A stretch of DNA of 64,000 nucleotides, from contig CAIOSI010000022.1 in NCBI GenBank assembly GCA_903860975.1, positions 1-64,000 of the forward strand, written 5' to 3'. The stretch is from an uncultured Alphaproteobacteria bacterium. GTDB taxonomy: Bacteria > Pseudomonadota > Alphaproteobacteria > Caulobacterales > Caulobacteraceae. The notes below the pieces were generated by a model that ran no database searches, had not been told where the DNA came from, and saw only the letters and a list, made by a program, of their open reading frames with translations. Positions within the stretch are counted from its first letter, which is position 1. The number at the start of each line of letters is the position of its first letter. Both the position numbers and the translations under genes were made by a program. Below, piece by piece: positions 27,467 to 35,789 of this stretch.

Positions 27467-27901
27467 ATGCCCGCGACAAAAGACGCGCTGCGCCCTCGTG
27501 CGTCCTGGCGCTTTTGGTTGATCGGCCTTGCCGGACTGCTGTGGAACAGTTTTGGCGCCTACGACTACGCCATGAGCCATTTTCTGGGAGACGCCTACTG
27601 GCGGCAAGCTCGCATGAGTGACACGCAGATCGCGTTCATGAATGCCTACCCGACTTGGATGCATGCAGTATGGGCGATAGGTGTCTGGGGATCTGTGCTC
27701 GGAGCCGTCCTGTTGCTTCTGAGAATGCGGTGGGCGCTTGAGGCCTATGCCCTGTCAACTCTAGGGGCGATCGGAGCGCTCCTTTACACCGTGCTCAGGC
27801 CAGGCGGACCGGGCGTGGTGTTCCCGATTATCATCGTCGCAGTCTGCTTATTCTTCGTTTGGTATTCGTCGACGATGACGAAACTGGGTGTGCTCCGCTA
27901 G
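27467..27901 (+). CDS. Small membrane protein of unknown function
   Basis: A 144-residue protein with about four hydrophobic spans (WLIGLAGLLWNSFGAYDY, a span around residues 65-85, ALEAYALSTLGAIGALLYTV, and a last one near IIIVAVCLFFVWY). I recall similar uncharacterised proteins sometimes labelled as sugar transporters without evidence. GGGAGGACGCCAAG precedes ATG 27467. It ends 9 bases before the pseudouridine synthase, suggesting one transcript. Confidence 0.7.
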   Translation: MPATKDALRPRASWRFWLIGLAGLLWNSFGAYDYAMSHFLGDAYWRQARMSDTQIAFMNAYPTWMHAVWAIGVWGSVLGAVLLLLRMRWALEAYALSTLGAIGALLYTVLRPGGPGVVFPIIIVAVCLFFVWYSSTMTKLGVLR

Positions 27902-27910
27902 ACGGAGCAG

Positions 27911-28648
27911 GTGAATAAGAAAACGCTCCAGCCTGTCGTCCTGAGCGCGGACGAAGTCGCCTTTGTCCGCGGGCTCGTGATCTATGAGGATCCCGAGATC
28001 CTTGTCTTGAACAAGCCAGCCGGCCTGTCGAGCCAGGGCGGACGGGGCCAGGTTCATACGCTGGATGAACTGCTTTGGGCCTTCGCCAAGCCTGGCAAGG
28101 CTAGACCCCGCCTGATCCACCGCCTCGATCGCGACACGTCTGGCGTCATCTTGACCGCGAAGACCAAGCCCGCCGCCAGCTTTCTCGGCAAGGCGATGAT
28201 GGGACGTAAATTCTCCAAGACCTACCGCGCTATAGTCACGCCTGCCGCGCCGGAGCCCAAGGCGGGCTCAATCGATGTACCTCTGCGCCGCGACGAACAG
28301 GGCCGCGAGGCCTACATGCGCGTTTGTCCGCCGGATCATCCCGATGCGGAAACAGCGTATAGCCGCTACCGGACGTTGGCCGAGGTCAACGGTGCGGCCT
28401 TGATGGAACTCGATCCTGACACGGGACGCATGCACCAGCTGCGCGTGCACCTTGCGCACCTGGGTCGGCCCATTGCCGGAGATGCGCGTTACGGCGGCGC
28501 GCTGGTGGTCGCTGGCCATGCCGTGCCGCGCTTGATGCTACATGCTCGGGCTCTAACTTTTCCGCATCCATCAGGTGGGAAAAAGCGCCTTGAGGCCCCC
28601 ACGCCGAGCGACATGGCCGGGCTCCTTGCAATCCTGGGCCTCGCCTAA
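27911..28648 (+). CDS. RluA-family rRNA/tRNA pseudouridine synthase (no S4 domain)
   Basis: A 245-residue enzyme converting uridine to pseudouridine in structured RNA. The catalytic aspartate is Asp73 in HRLDRDTSGVI; ILVLNKPAGLSSQGG and the later MHQLRVHLAHLGRPI-GD are family signatures. It lacks the N-terminal S4 domain and resembles the RluA or TruC type. The start is GTG with GACGGAGCAG before it. The target base is not predictable. Confidence 0.88.
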   Translation: MNKKTLQPVVLSADEVAFVRGLVIYEDPEILVLNKPAGLSSQGGRGQVHTLDELLWAFAKPGKARPRLIHRLDRDTSGVILTAKTKPAASFLGKAMMGRKFSKTYRAIVTPAAPEPKAGSIDVPLRRDEQGREAYMRVCPPDHPDAETAYSRYRTLAEVNGAALMELDPDTGRMHQLRVHLAHLGRPIAGDARYGGALVVAGHAVPRLMLHARALTFPHPSGGKKRLEAPTPSDMAGLLAILGLA

Positions 28649-28653
28649 AATGG

Positions 28654-28670
28654 AACTTCGCTGCGAAGTT
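28654..28670. repeat. 17-bp palindrome after the pseudouridine synthase gene
   Basis: AACTTCGCTGCGAAGTT has 8-bp arms around a single central T, six bases after the stop codon at 28648. No T-run follows, so it is not a classic terminator. It could be a protein-binding site or a weak RNA hairpin. Confidence 0.4.
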
Positions 28671-28850
28671 GCGGGCGCCTCTGCGTGCTCGACGCGCCTG
28701 CCGCGAGTAACGACGTTGGAGGTCGTGACGGGTAAGGCCCCCAAACGCCAGGTGCGAGATGTCCATGGCTGGCGCGATGTTCCACGGGGCGAGCAACGGC
28801 GCCGAGCGACGGCCTTTGCGGCGGCGCTCCGGCCGTCGCATAAGGAGGCG

Positions 28851-29234
28851 ATGCTGAACCTTCTTCTTGTCGCAGGTGGCGGCGCCTTTGGTGCGGTCTG
28901 CCGTTATGTTCTGGGCATTCGGCTGTTCAAGGCGTTTGGCCCGGGTCTTCCCTATGGAACCTTTGCCGCAAACCTGGTCGGCGGCCTGCTGATGGGCATG
29001 CTCATAGGTGTGCTGGCCATAAAGGGCGGCGCAGACCAAGAGCGGTGGCGTCTGCTGCTGGGCGTAGGTGTCTTGGGCGGCTTCACCACGTTCTCTTCGT
29101 TTTCGTTGGAAGTGGCGCTGATGATTGAACGACGAGCCTACGGCTCGGCTGCGGCCTATAGCCTAGCCTCGTTGGTGCTGTCGCTGGTCGCACTCTTCTT
29201 CGGCCTCTTCCTGATGCGCAAGCTCCTGGGATGA
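28851..29234 (+). CDS. crcB: Fluoride channel CrcB (Fluc)
   Basis: A 127-residue inner membrane protein with four spans, exporting fluoride as a dual-topology dimer. LLLVAGGGAFGAVCRYVLG, the asparagine in FAANLVGGLLMG and GVLGGFTTFSSFSLE (about 73-87, with the phenylalanine box) match the family. ATAAGGAGGCG gives a very strong ribosome binding site directly before ATG 28851. No fluoride riboswitch was recognised in the 200 bases upstream. The stop overlaps the next start by 4 bases (ATGA). Confidence 0.93.
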   Translation: MLNLLLVAGGGAFGAVCRYVLGIRLFKAFGPGLPYGTFAANLVGGLLMGMLIGVLAIKGGADQERWRLLLGVGVLGGFTTFSSFSLEVALMIERRAYGSAAAYSLASLVLSLVALFFGLFLMRKLLG

Positions 29235-30223
29235 AAGAGGTTCGAACCCTTTATGTGGACAGCGGCGAAGACGGCGTGCGTCTGGATCGCTGGTTCAAGC
29301 GTCGCTGGCCGCATCTCAACCATGTGCAGATCCAAAAGCTCGCCCGCTCTGGCCAGATCCGTGTTGATGGCGGACGCGCAAAGCCGGAAACGCGGCTGGC
29401 GGCAGGCGCGCAGATCCGAGTGCCGCCTCTGCCCGAAGCGCCGCCGCTGCGGGATAAGGATGAGCTTGATCCGCGCGAAATTGCATTCGCCAAGTCGCTG
29501 GTCCTTTTTGAGGATGATGATGTCTTGGTGTTGAATAAGCCCGCAGGGTTGGCCGTCCAGGGGGGCACCAAGACCACCAAACACATCGACCGCCTGCTCT
29601 CCGCGTGGGGCGAAGGCTTGGAGCGACCTCGGTTGGTGCATCGGCTTGACCGCGATACGTCCGGCGTTCTGGTTTTGGGAAAATCACCCGGCGCGGCCGC
29701 CAAACTGGCGGGTGCCTTCGCCAAGCGACGCGCCCAGAAGACTTATTGGGCGCTGGTTGCAGGCTTCCCGAAACCTGGAGAAGGCCTGCTCGATTTGCCA
29801 TTGGTCAAGAAGGGCGTAGGCGATCGCGAGATGGTGCAGCCGGCAGATCCGGCTGAGCCACGAGCCGAAGCCGCCCAAACCGAATTTGTGACGATTTCTC
29901 GCGCCGGCGACCGTGTGGCATGGATGGCGTTATGGCCCCACACGGGTCGAACTCACCAGCTGCGCGCCCACATGTTGGCGATGGGACATCCCATTTTGGG
30001 TGACCCCAAATATGCGACTGAGGCATCGCGCGAGTTGTCTGGCGATTTGAAGCTGCAACTCCATGCGCGGCGTCTGGTCTTGGCCCACCCCTCGCGCGGC
30101 CAGCTCATCTTGGAGGCTCCGATCAGCCCAGAGTTGCGTGAGGGTTTTCGTCGATTCGGCTTTGATCAGCACGAGGCTGATCCAGATCCCTTCAAGTCCT
30201 TCTCGAAGAAAGACCGCCGATGA
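29231..30223 (+). CDS. S4-domain pseudouridine synthase, RluC/RluD type
   Basis: A 330-residue enzyme with an N-terminal S4 RNA-binding domain (about 5-65, including HVQIQKLARSGQIRVDG) and a catalytic domain with Asp140 in HRLDRDTSGVLVLGK. It probably modifies 23S rRNA like RluC (positions 955, 2504, 2580 in Escherichia coli), but RluD is hard to exclude. Overlaps crcB and the next gene by 4 bases each, so three genes are translationally linked. Confidence 0.9.
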   Translation: MKEVRTLYVDSGEDGVRLDRWFKRRWPHLNHVQIQKLARSGQIRVDGGRAKPETRLAAGAQIRVPPLPEAPPLRDKDELDPREIAFAKSLVLFEDDDVLVLNKPAGLAVQGGTKTTKHIDRLLSAWGEGLERPRLVHRLDRDTSGVLVLGKSPGAAAKLAGAFAKRRAQKTYWALVAGFPKPGEGLLDLPLVKKGVGDREMVQPADPAEPRAEAAQTEFVTISRAGDRVAWMALWPHTGRTHQLRAHMLAMGHPILGDPKYATEASRELSGDLKLQLHARRLVLAHPSRGQLILEAPISPELREGFRRFGFDQHEADPDPFKSFSKKDRR

Positions 30224-31797
30224 GTGAAGCCGCCATTATCGCTCAGGCGGAAACCTTGCTGGCGCAAGGTCAGAGCGCGGATGCCGTCGAACTTACCCAA
30301 CGTCTCGTTTCGGGGGTCGAGCCAACCCATACGGCGCTGGCGGCGCATTCGGCAGCATTGAAACTGGATCGCAGAATCGAAGACGCCCTGGCGTTCGACC
30401 TCCAGGCTACGCGGCGGTTCGCTTCGAGCCCTATCGCCTGGCATAACTACGCCGCCACATTGGATGATCTCGGCCGAGGCACCGAGGCTGTCGAGGCTTG
30501 CGAACAGGCATTCCGGCTTGGCCTCGATGCAGCGCAGACCTTTGCGGTTTACGCGCGCGCGCTGCGCGCTGTCGGAAATCATGAACGCGCCGATTACGCC
30601 TACCGACAAAGCCTGATGCGCGACGGCTCCGTCGTCGCCGTCGCCGTTGAGTTCGCCAATTACCTCTGGATGCGGCAAGGCGATGTGGCTGCGGCTGACG
30701 GCGTTCTTGATCTGGCTTTTCAAGCCGGAGCGCCTCCGGCGCCACTCCTGGTGGCCAAGGCGACGCTTTACGATGCTGCTGGAGAGACGCAGCGGGCGGC
30801 CCAGCTGCTTGAAGCGGCCACAACCCGCATGCCGGGTGACGTGCTTGTCTTGATGGCGGCAATCGATTTGGCGCTGCGTTCGGAGCGACTTGAGGCGGCG
30901 GAGCGCTACGTTCGCCTCGCCGAAACGGCCGCGCCCAAGGCGCGCGCGGTCGTCCAATACTCAGCGATCGTGGATCTGGCGCAAGCGCGTCCTGAAATAG
31001 CCCTGGCCAAGCTGCGGGGCGCCCTTAAGACCCATCCCGACGACCAGTCGCTCTGGGGTTGGGCGGCGACGGCGGCGCGGAGCGTAGGCGATCGGCTTTA
31101 TGGCCAGCTGTGCGACTACGACCAGATGGTCGCCGCCTACGACATCGTCACGCCGGAGGGATGGTCAAGCCTTGACGCATTCTTAGCTGATCTTGGCAAA
31201 GTCCTGAAAGATATTCACCTTTACCAGCAACACCCGACGAACCAGTCGCTGCGCCACGGCAGCCAGACGATGCACCTTTTGACGGGGTCGGATGCTCCAG
31301 AGGTGAGGGCTTTTTTCAAGGCCGTTGATGCACCAATTCGTGCGCACATGGAGAAACTGGGGCAGGGCGATGATCCGCTTCGGCGGCGGAACACCTTCGA
31401 TTATCGCCTACAGGGGGCCTGGTCTGTGCGCCTGCGCCCCGGGGGGTTCCATCGCGACCATTACCATCCCGAGGGTTGGCTATCTTCGGCTTTCTACGTC
31501 GAGACGCCGGACGCAGCTCTTGAAACGCCGGACAAACAAGGATGGATCCGTTTCGGTCAGCCGCCCTTCATCACTGATCCGCCCTTGCCGCCGGCCCATC
31601 TGATCAAGCCTAAACCAGGACGGCTTGTGCTGTTTCCGTCCTACATGTGGCACGGCACCGTGCCCTTCACGACGGACGAGGCCCGGATGACGATCGCCTT
31701 CGACGCGGTGCCGAAGTCGGCGTCAAACCAGCCCAAGGACCGGTTTGACCGTGGCGCTGCTCGGAAAGATCCGGTCATCCAGGGCGGCGCGGTCTAG
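30220..31797 (+). CDS. TPR protein with C-terminal 2OG-Fe(II) oxygenase-like domain
   Basis: A 525-residue protein. Residues about 1-290 are alanine-rich helical repeats of TPR type. The C-terminal 200 residues look like the 2OG-Fe(II) oxygenase family PF13759: an iron-site GGFHRDHYHPEGWLSSAFYV, then GWIRFGQPP, GRLVLFPSYMWHGTVPF (distal histidine) and EARMTIAFD (2-oxoglutarate-binding arginine). It probably hydroxylates a protein or small molecule; the substrate is unknown. The start overlaps the pseudouridine synthase by 4 bases, which invites a link with ribosome or translation factors. The last 75 bases overlap the opposite-strand DUF1501 gene. Confidence 0.72.
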   Translation: MSEAAIIAQAETLLAQGQSADAVELTQRLVSGVEPTHTALAAHSAALKLDRRIEDALAFDLQATRRFASSPIAWHNYAATLDDLGRGTEAVEACEQAFRLGLDAAQTFAVYARALRAVGNHERADYAYRQSLMRDGSVVAVAVEFANYLWMRQGDVAAADGVLDLAFQAGAPPAPLLVAKATLYDAAGETQRAAQLLEAATTRMPGDVLVLMAAIDLALRSERLEAAERYVRLAETAAPKARAVVQYSAIVDLAQARPEIALAKLRGALKTHPDDQSLWGWAATAARSVGDRLYGQLCDYDQMVAAYDIVTPEGWSSLDAFLADLGKVLKDIHLYQQHPTNQSLRHGSQTMHLLTGSDAPEVRAFFKAVDAPIRAHMEKLGQGDDPLRRRNTFDYRLQGAWSVRLRPGGFHRDHYHPEGWLSSAFYVETPDAALETPDKQGWIRFGQPPFITDPPLPPAHLIKPKPGRLVLFPSYMWHGTVPFTTDEARMTIAFDAVPKSASNQPKDRFDRGAARKDPVIQGGAV

Positions 31798-32970
31798 AGC
31801 CATGTGTTCGGCGAGAACGCCCTTGAAGAGGCTTCGCATATCCAGGGTCGGCGCCACGTCACGATTTTCGAAGAGGGCGCCTGGCTTGAGGGTCGGCCAA
31901 TCGCCTACGATGCCGCCCGGCTTCAACGCTCCGCCCAGGATCAGAGCCGTCGAGGCCGTCCCGTGGTCGGTGCCACCTGTGCCGTTTACCCGGGCTGTGC
32001 GGCCAAACTCGGTTGCGACCAGTACGACTGTATTCTGCCACTCCGGCCCGAGACCTTTATGCACACCGTCCAGAACGGCATCGAGGTAGGCAAGGCGGCC
32101 GTTGAGCAGGCCCGCCTGGTTTGCGTGACTGTCGAAGCCGTCAAGGGCAATGGCGGCGACCGTTGGTCCGTCTGGCTCACGCATGAAACCGGCGAGCGAT
32201 TGGCCAAGGCTCATTGCGGCCTCACGACCCTGCTGAACGCCGCCACCGGCGCCGGCCTTTAAGCCGCCGGCCTTGCCCGCGGCCATCATCGCGGGCTGTG
32301 CGGGCCCCGAAAGCCCAGCTGTGGCGTCCTTGGCCATGGTCTCGGTCGCTAGGCCGCGGGCAAGCGCCGGGCCTAGCAGCGGGTCGTTGCGATAAAGGTC
32401 CTGCAGCAGGCTCGGCAACCGCGCCTCAGCATCGACGCCGCGGCCCGGCGACCAGGACGCGGTCTGGACCTTGCCGCGCAGAAGCAGCGGGGCGGTTGGG
32501 CCAATGGAGATGGCGTCCACCTTGCGATGGGCCGACAGTGTCTCGACGGCGCGGTTGAGCCAGCCAGAGGTGGTCGAATAGACACCGGCTGCGCCCGTTT
32601 CCAGCACGTCCTGCGCCTCGAAATGCGATCTGGCGCGGTCAGGCGTCGCGACAGCCGGGATGATCCGCGCTTCACCGGCCTTGGCCAAAGCGTGAAGGCT
32701 GGCGAGTTGGGGGTGAAGGGCGAATGTCCCGTCGAGGGGCAGTCCATCACTGAGCGCCAGGCCGCCACGAAGGCCGTGATAATCGGCATCGCCAATCGGC
32801 GGGGCGACGGAAAGGCCGTCCATGCCGCCACGACAGATCACGACGATCATCTTCTTCTTGTTTAGACCACTGTCGGCGGCCAGGGCGGGCACTGCCAATA
32901 GTTGTAGGGACAGTCCAAAGCCGGCCGCGGTCGCAAGCAGGCTTCGACGGGAAGGTGTAAAAGCGGTCAT
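31723..32970 (-). CDS. DUF1501 exported protein
   Basis: A 415-residue protein with a twin-arginine-like signal (SRRSLLATAAGFGLSL, cleavage near PALAADS). KKMIVVICRGGMDGLSVAPP, TEFGRTARVNGTGGTDHGTA and the sulfatase/phosphatase-like fold hints are typical of DUF1501, a periplasmic family of unknown activity that nearly always travels with DUF1800. Here DUF1800 is directly upstream with a 4-base overlap. Its 3' end overlaps the convergent oxygenase gene by 75 bases. Confidence 0.85.
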   Translation of the reverse strand: MTAFTPSRRSLLATAAGFGLSLQLLAVPALAADSGLNKKKMIVVICRGGMDGLSVAPPIGDADYHGLRGGLALSDGLPLDGTFALHPQLASLHALAKAGEARIIPAVATPDRARSHFEAQDVLETGAAGVYSTTSGWLNRAVETLSAHRKVDAISIGPTAPLLLRGKVQTASWSPGRGVDAEARLPSLLQDLYRNDPLLGPALARGLATETMAKDATAGLSGPAQPAMMAAGKAGGLKAGAGGGVQQGREAAMSLGQSLAGFMREPDGPTVAAIALDGFDSHANQAGLLNGRLAYLDAVLDGVHKGLGPEWQNTVVLVATEFGRTARVNGTGGTDHGTASTALILGGALKPGGIVGDWPTLKPGALFENRDVAPTLDMRSLFKGVLAEHMALDRAALDDRIFPSSATVKPVLGLV

Positions 32971-34454
32971 CGGCGTTGGAACTCCGGGCTCATCAGAAGA
33001 AGGGCAAAGCCCTCCGGCCGAGATTCGGCGCGCGCTATGGCCTTGGCGGTTTCAACAGACAGACGCTCGCCAAGCGCGTCGGAGGCGAGGATCCTTGGAT
33101 CACGGTCGCGCGCCGTCGCCGAGGAGAAAGCCTGGGCGAACTGCATGCGTTTGACGATGGAATCAGGTGCGGCCCAGGACTGAGCATCCTCTGGCCATCC
33201 TTTCGGTGACGGCGCTGAGAATGGCTTTTGACCCAGCGCGGTCAGGATTGGACCAAACGATTGGAAATTTGGTGGCTGGCCGCCGGCGGCGCGGAAGCTC
33301 GAAACGATGAATTCGTAAGGTGTCTTGAATTTCCGCGGTGTCGGATCCCAAGCCTCTGGCGCCGCGATCAGGGCCTCAGCGACGTGGGCCAGATCGCCAT
33401 TGCTGACCGTCCAGGCCGATTCTAGACGGGCCACGAGAGCAGGCGAGGGATCATCTGAGACGAAGTGACGGGCGAGCTTTGTGCAGACAAAACGCGCCGT
33501 CTGTGGCTTTGCAGCAAGATCCGTCAAGATGGCGTTGGTCTGCCCCTTGCCGCGCTGGTTGTAGCCTACGCCCATGATTGTGCGCTCGCCAGGCTCATGG
33601 GCCTGCTCGCGAAACACCGCGCCGCCGTAGACGCCGTCACGCTCGCTGCCAATGGAAAGACCGGTCATCGCGCGGGCGAATTCGGTGACGTCGGCCTGGG
33701 TGTAGCCGCCGTCCACGCCGACTGTGTGCAGCTCCATGATCTCGCGGGCGAGGTTCTCGTTGAGGCCGACCTTGCGCTGCACGGCCTCCTGAATCCCCGC
33801 TTGGCCGACACCGCGTGGCGCGCGGCGGCGTGCAAACATGGCGAACTGGCTGTTGGGGCCAATCGACTGGATCTGGTCGAGATAGGTGAGCATCGCAGGG
33901 TGACTCTCGGCCGCGCCCAGCAAATCCATAAACCGCCCGAAGACATTGGGTCGGATGGCCTCCTCTTCGAATGGACCCACGATCGTTCCCGTGATCGCTT
34001 TGGTCGCAGAGACGGTGAAGTGGTTCGCCCAGAACAGCGTCCAACGCTCGCGGAACGAGGCGTCTGTCGAAGCGCCGAGCTGGGTTCGGGCCGTGAAGTC
34101 GCTGCTGATGTCTTGACGCAGCATATTGCCGACGACTTTGACCGGGTCACGGGCCTCGGTCTGATTTTGAGCACCCGTCTCCATCTGCGCGGCCTTGAGC
34201 CTCGGCGCACCCACATCAGCGGTCTTCTCGACGCGCGCATCCTTTCGATCCCGGCGATATTCGCGGAACTCCGCCATGCGTTGAGCGCTCGTGGCTGCCT
34301 CACCGGGCGGCTGATCAGCGCCTGAGCGGCGGATCTGAGCTCTCAGATATCCTTGCGGATCTTGGCGCGCCTGAGCGATTTCGCCCGGCTTAGCGCCGAG
34401 GCCGAAACGCGTTACCGCGATCGCAGCCTTCAGGTCCTGGTCGGCCAGCGCCAT
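32967..34454 (-). CDS. DUF1800 family protein
   Basis: A 495-residue protein. ALADQDLKAAIAVTRFGLGA opens it; LFWANHFTVSA, LNENLAREIMELHTVGVDGG and ARAMTGLS are DUF1800 landmarks. No clear signal peptide was seen. I chose ATG 34454 because AAGGAGGCGTCG lies immediately before it; an upstream start in the same frame is possible but lacks this. Function is unknown; the pair with DUF1501 is conserved in many proteobacteria and planctomycetes. Confidence 0.83.
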   Translation of the reverse strand: MALADQDLKAAIAVTRFGLGAKPGEIAQARQDPQGYLRAQIRRSGADQPPGEAATSAQRMAEFREYRRDRKDARVEKTADVGAPRLKAAQMETGAQNQTEARDPVKVVGNMLRQDISSDFTARTQLGASTDASFRERWTLFWANHFTVSATKAITGTIVGPFEEEAIRPNVFGRFMDLLGAAESHPAMLTYLDQIQSIGPNSQFAMFARRRAPRGVGQAGIQEAVQRKVGLNENLAREIMELHTVGVDGGYTQADVTEFARAMTGLSIGSERDGVYGGAVFREQAHEPGERTIMGVGYNQRGKGQTNAILTDLAAKPQTARFVCTKLARHFVSDDPSPALVARLESAWTVSNGDLAHVAEALIAAPEAWDPTPRKFKTPYEFIVSSFRAAGGQPPNFQSFGPILTALGQKPFSAPSPKGWPEDAQSWAAPDSIVKRMQFAQAFSSATARDRDPRILASDALGERLSVETAKAIARAESRPEGFALLLMSPEFQRR

Positions 34455-34488
34455 CGACGCCTCCTTGCACTTGTCCCTCGCTCCCGTC

Positions 34489-35274
34489 ATGTCACCCAAA
34501 GGCGGCGCGCGATGGGCCGGGACGTTAGGGAGACACCTTAGCTTGGCGCGAGGATTTCACGAACCCGGTGACAAGCCAAAGCGGTTTTACAACGCCGTTT
34601 CTGTCGCTGCGATGAACGATGGGTTTACCGTTATGCTTGACCGCCGCGGCCTGCGCGGCCCGAAGGGCAGCCCGACGATCCTGCCGACCCGGGCTTTGGC
34701 TGAGCAGGTCGCCGAAGAATGGGCCGGGCAGGGCGAACAGCTGGCCTTGGCCGGCATGCATGCCATGCGCCTGGCCAACACGGCGCTGGAGGCGACCCCC
34801 GATGCACGTGAGGCGACCGCCCGCTCGATCGCCGACTTCGCGGGTTCCGATTTGCTTTGCTACTATGCCGTGGCTCCAGCCGGCCTCTTGAAAGAACAAG
34901 AACGGCTCTGGGGTCCGATTCTAGACCGCGCGGAGACTGAACTCGGGCTGAGGTTCATCCGCGTTGTAGGCATCGTCCATCAAGCGCAGCCGCTGGAAAC
35001 AATCGACCGCGTGATGACGATGGCGCTGGAATTGGACGATTTCGGCCTTACTGGCTTGGCCTTCGGTACGGCGCTGTTCGGCTCGGCGGTGCTGGCCATC
35101 GCTCTGCAGCTCGGCTGGCTTGGTGGCGAAGAGGCCTTCGCCCTGTCACGTGTTGATGAGGCTTGGCAGGAAGAGAAGTGGGGTGTCGACGAAGAAGCGG
35201 CCGAACGCACCGCTAGGCTAAACGGCGAGGCCGTCATGCTGGACCACTGGTTCCGAGCTTTGACGGCGGCATAA
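34489..35274 (+). CDS. ATP12-family F1-ATPase assembly chaperone
   Basis: A 261-residue protein of the ATP12 family, which in mitochondria and alphaproteobacteria helps assemble the alpha subunit into F1. KPKRFYNAVSV, then LDRRGLRGPKGSPTILPTRA, LAEQVAEEWAGQGE and DLLCYYAVAP-GLLKEQERLW are family segments. The exact start is uncertain: ATG 34489 gives a longer N-terminus than usual, and an internal start near the KPKRFY segment would also fit. Divergent from the DUF1800 gene with about 34 bases between starts. Confidence 0.85.
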   Translation: MSPKGGARWAGTLGRHLSLARGFHEPGDKPKRFYNAVSVAAMNDGFTVMLDRRGLRGPKGSPTILPTRALAEQVAEEWAGQGEQLALAGMHAMRLANTALEATPDAREATARSIADFAGSDLLCYYAVAPAGLLKEQERLWGPILDRAETELGLRFIRVVGIVHQAQPLETIDRVMTMALELDDFGLTGLAFGTALFGSAVLAIALQLGWLGGEEAFALSRVDEAWQEEKWGVDEEAAERTARLNGEAVMLDHWFRALTAA

Positions 35275-35362
35275 TTCCGCGCCGGACCGCTCGGTCTGGA
35301 ACTTGCGCTGCTGCGACCGATTGTTCCGGCGACTGTGCCGGAATGGAACGGAGCCCAGCAAC

Positions 35363-35728
35363 GTGATCAACCAGATCGCTGCCGACCTGCGTCCCAACCC
35401 GGTCTCGGGCTTGATGGCTTATGCGGTGACGCCAGCCGCTCGAACGCCCAACCTGCCGGACCATCCGCAGCCGCCCCCGGCCAAACATTCCGTTTCCATC
35501 CCAGCCTTGGCACCTGCGGCAATGACGGTGTTGATCGAAGCCCAGGAGCGTCTGTCGCAGGAGGCTCCAGCCTTGGCGCGCCGGCAAACCGTCGTTGAGA
35601 TCGATCAGCTGATTTACCAGCTTAGCGAGACGCCCCAGGGCACGTTCGCAAGCGCACCAATGACCGTTCGCCAACTGCGGGTTATCCGAGGTGCACTCTG
35701 CCTGAGCCTGATCGACCTCCAGGCCTGA
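35363..35728 (+). CDS. Hypothetical protein, probably conserved in the family
   Basis: A 121-residue protein starting [17 protein letters not shown] at GTG 35363, with AACGGAG ten bases before. The middle is proline-rich; the C-terminal half is helical and ends [20 protein letters not shown]. No family recognised. Codon use looks like that of its neighbours. It precedes pccB by about 60 bases but need not share its function. Confidence 0.5.
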   Translation: MINQIAADLRPNPVSGLMAYAVTPAARTPNLPDHPQPPPAKHSVSIPALAPAAMTVLIEAQERLSQEAPALARRQTVVEIDQLIYQLSETPQGTFASAPMTVRQLRVIRGALCLSLIDLQA

Positions 35729-35789
35729 GCTTGCCACGCTGGCGGCCGCGCTCTACGCCTTGCCCGCGTGCAGGGAAGGGCCGGATCGC

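Noticed and set aside
28649..28850. Fluoride riboswitch before crcB
   Set aside because: I looked for the conserved GG-GATGG and CTGATGACTCCTA-like segments and did not find them; a plain strong Shine-Dalgarno is present instead.
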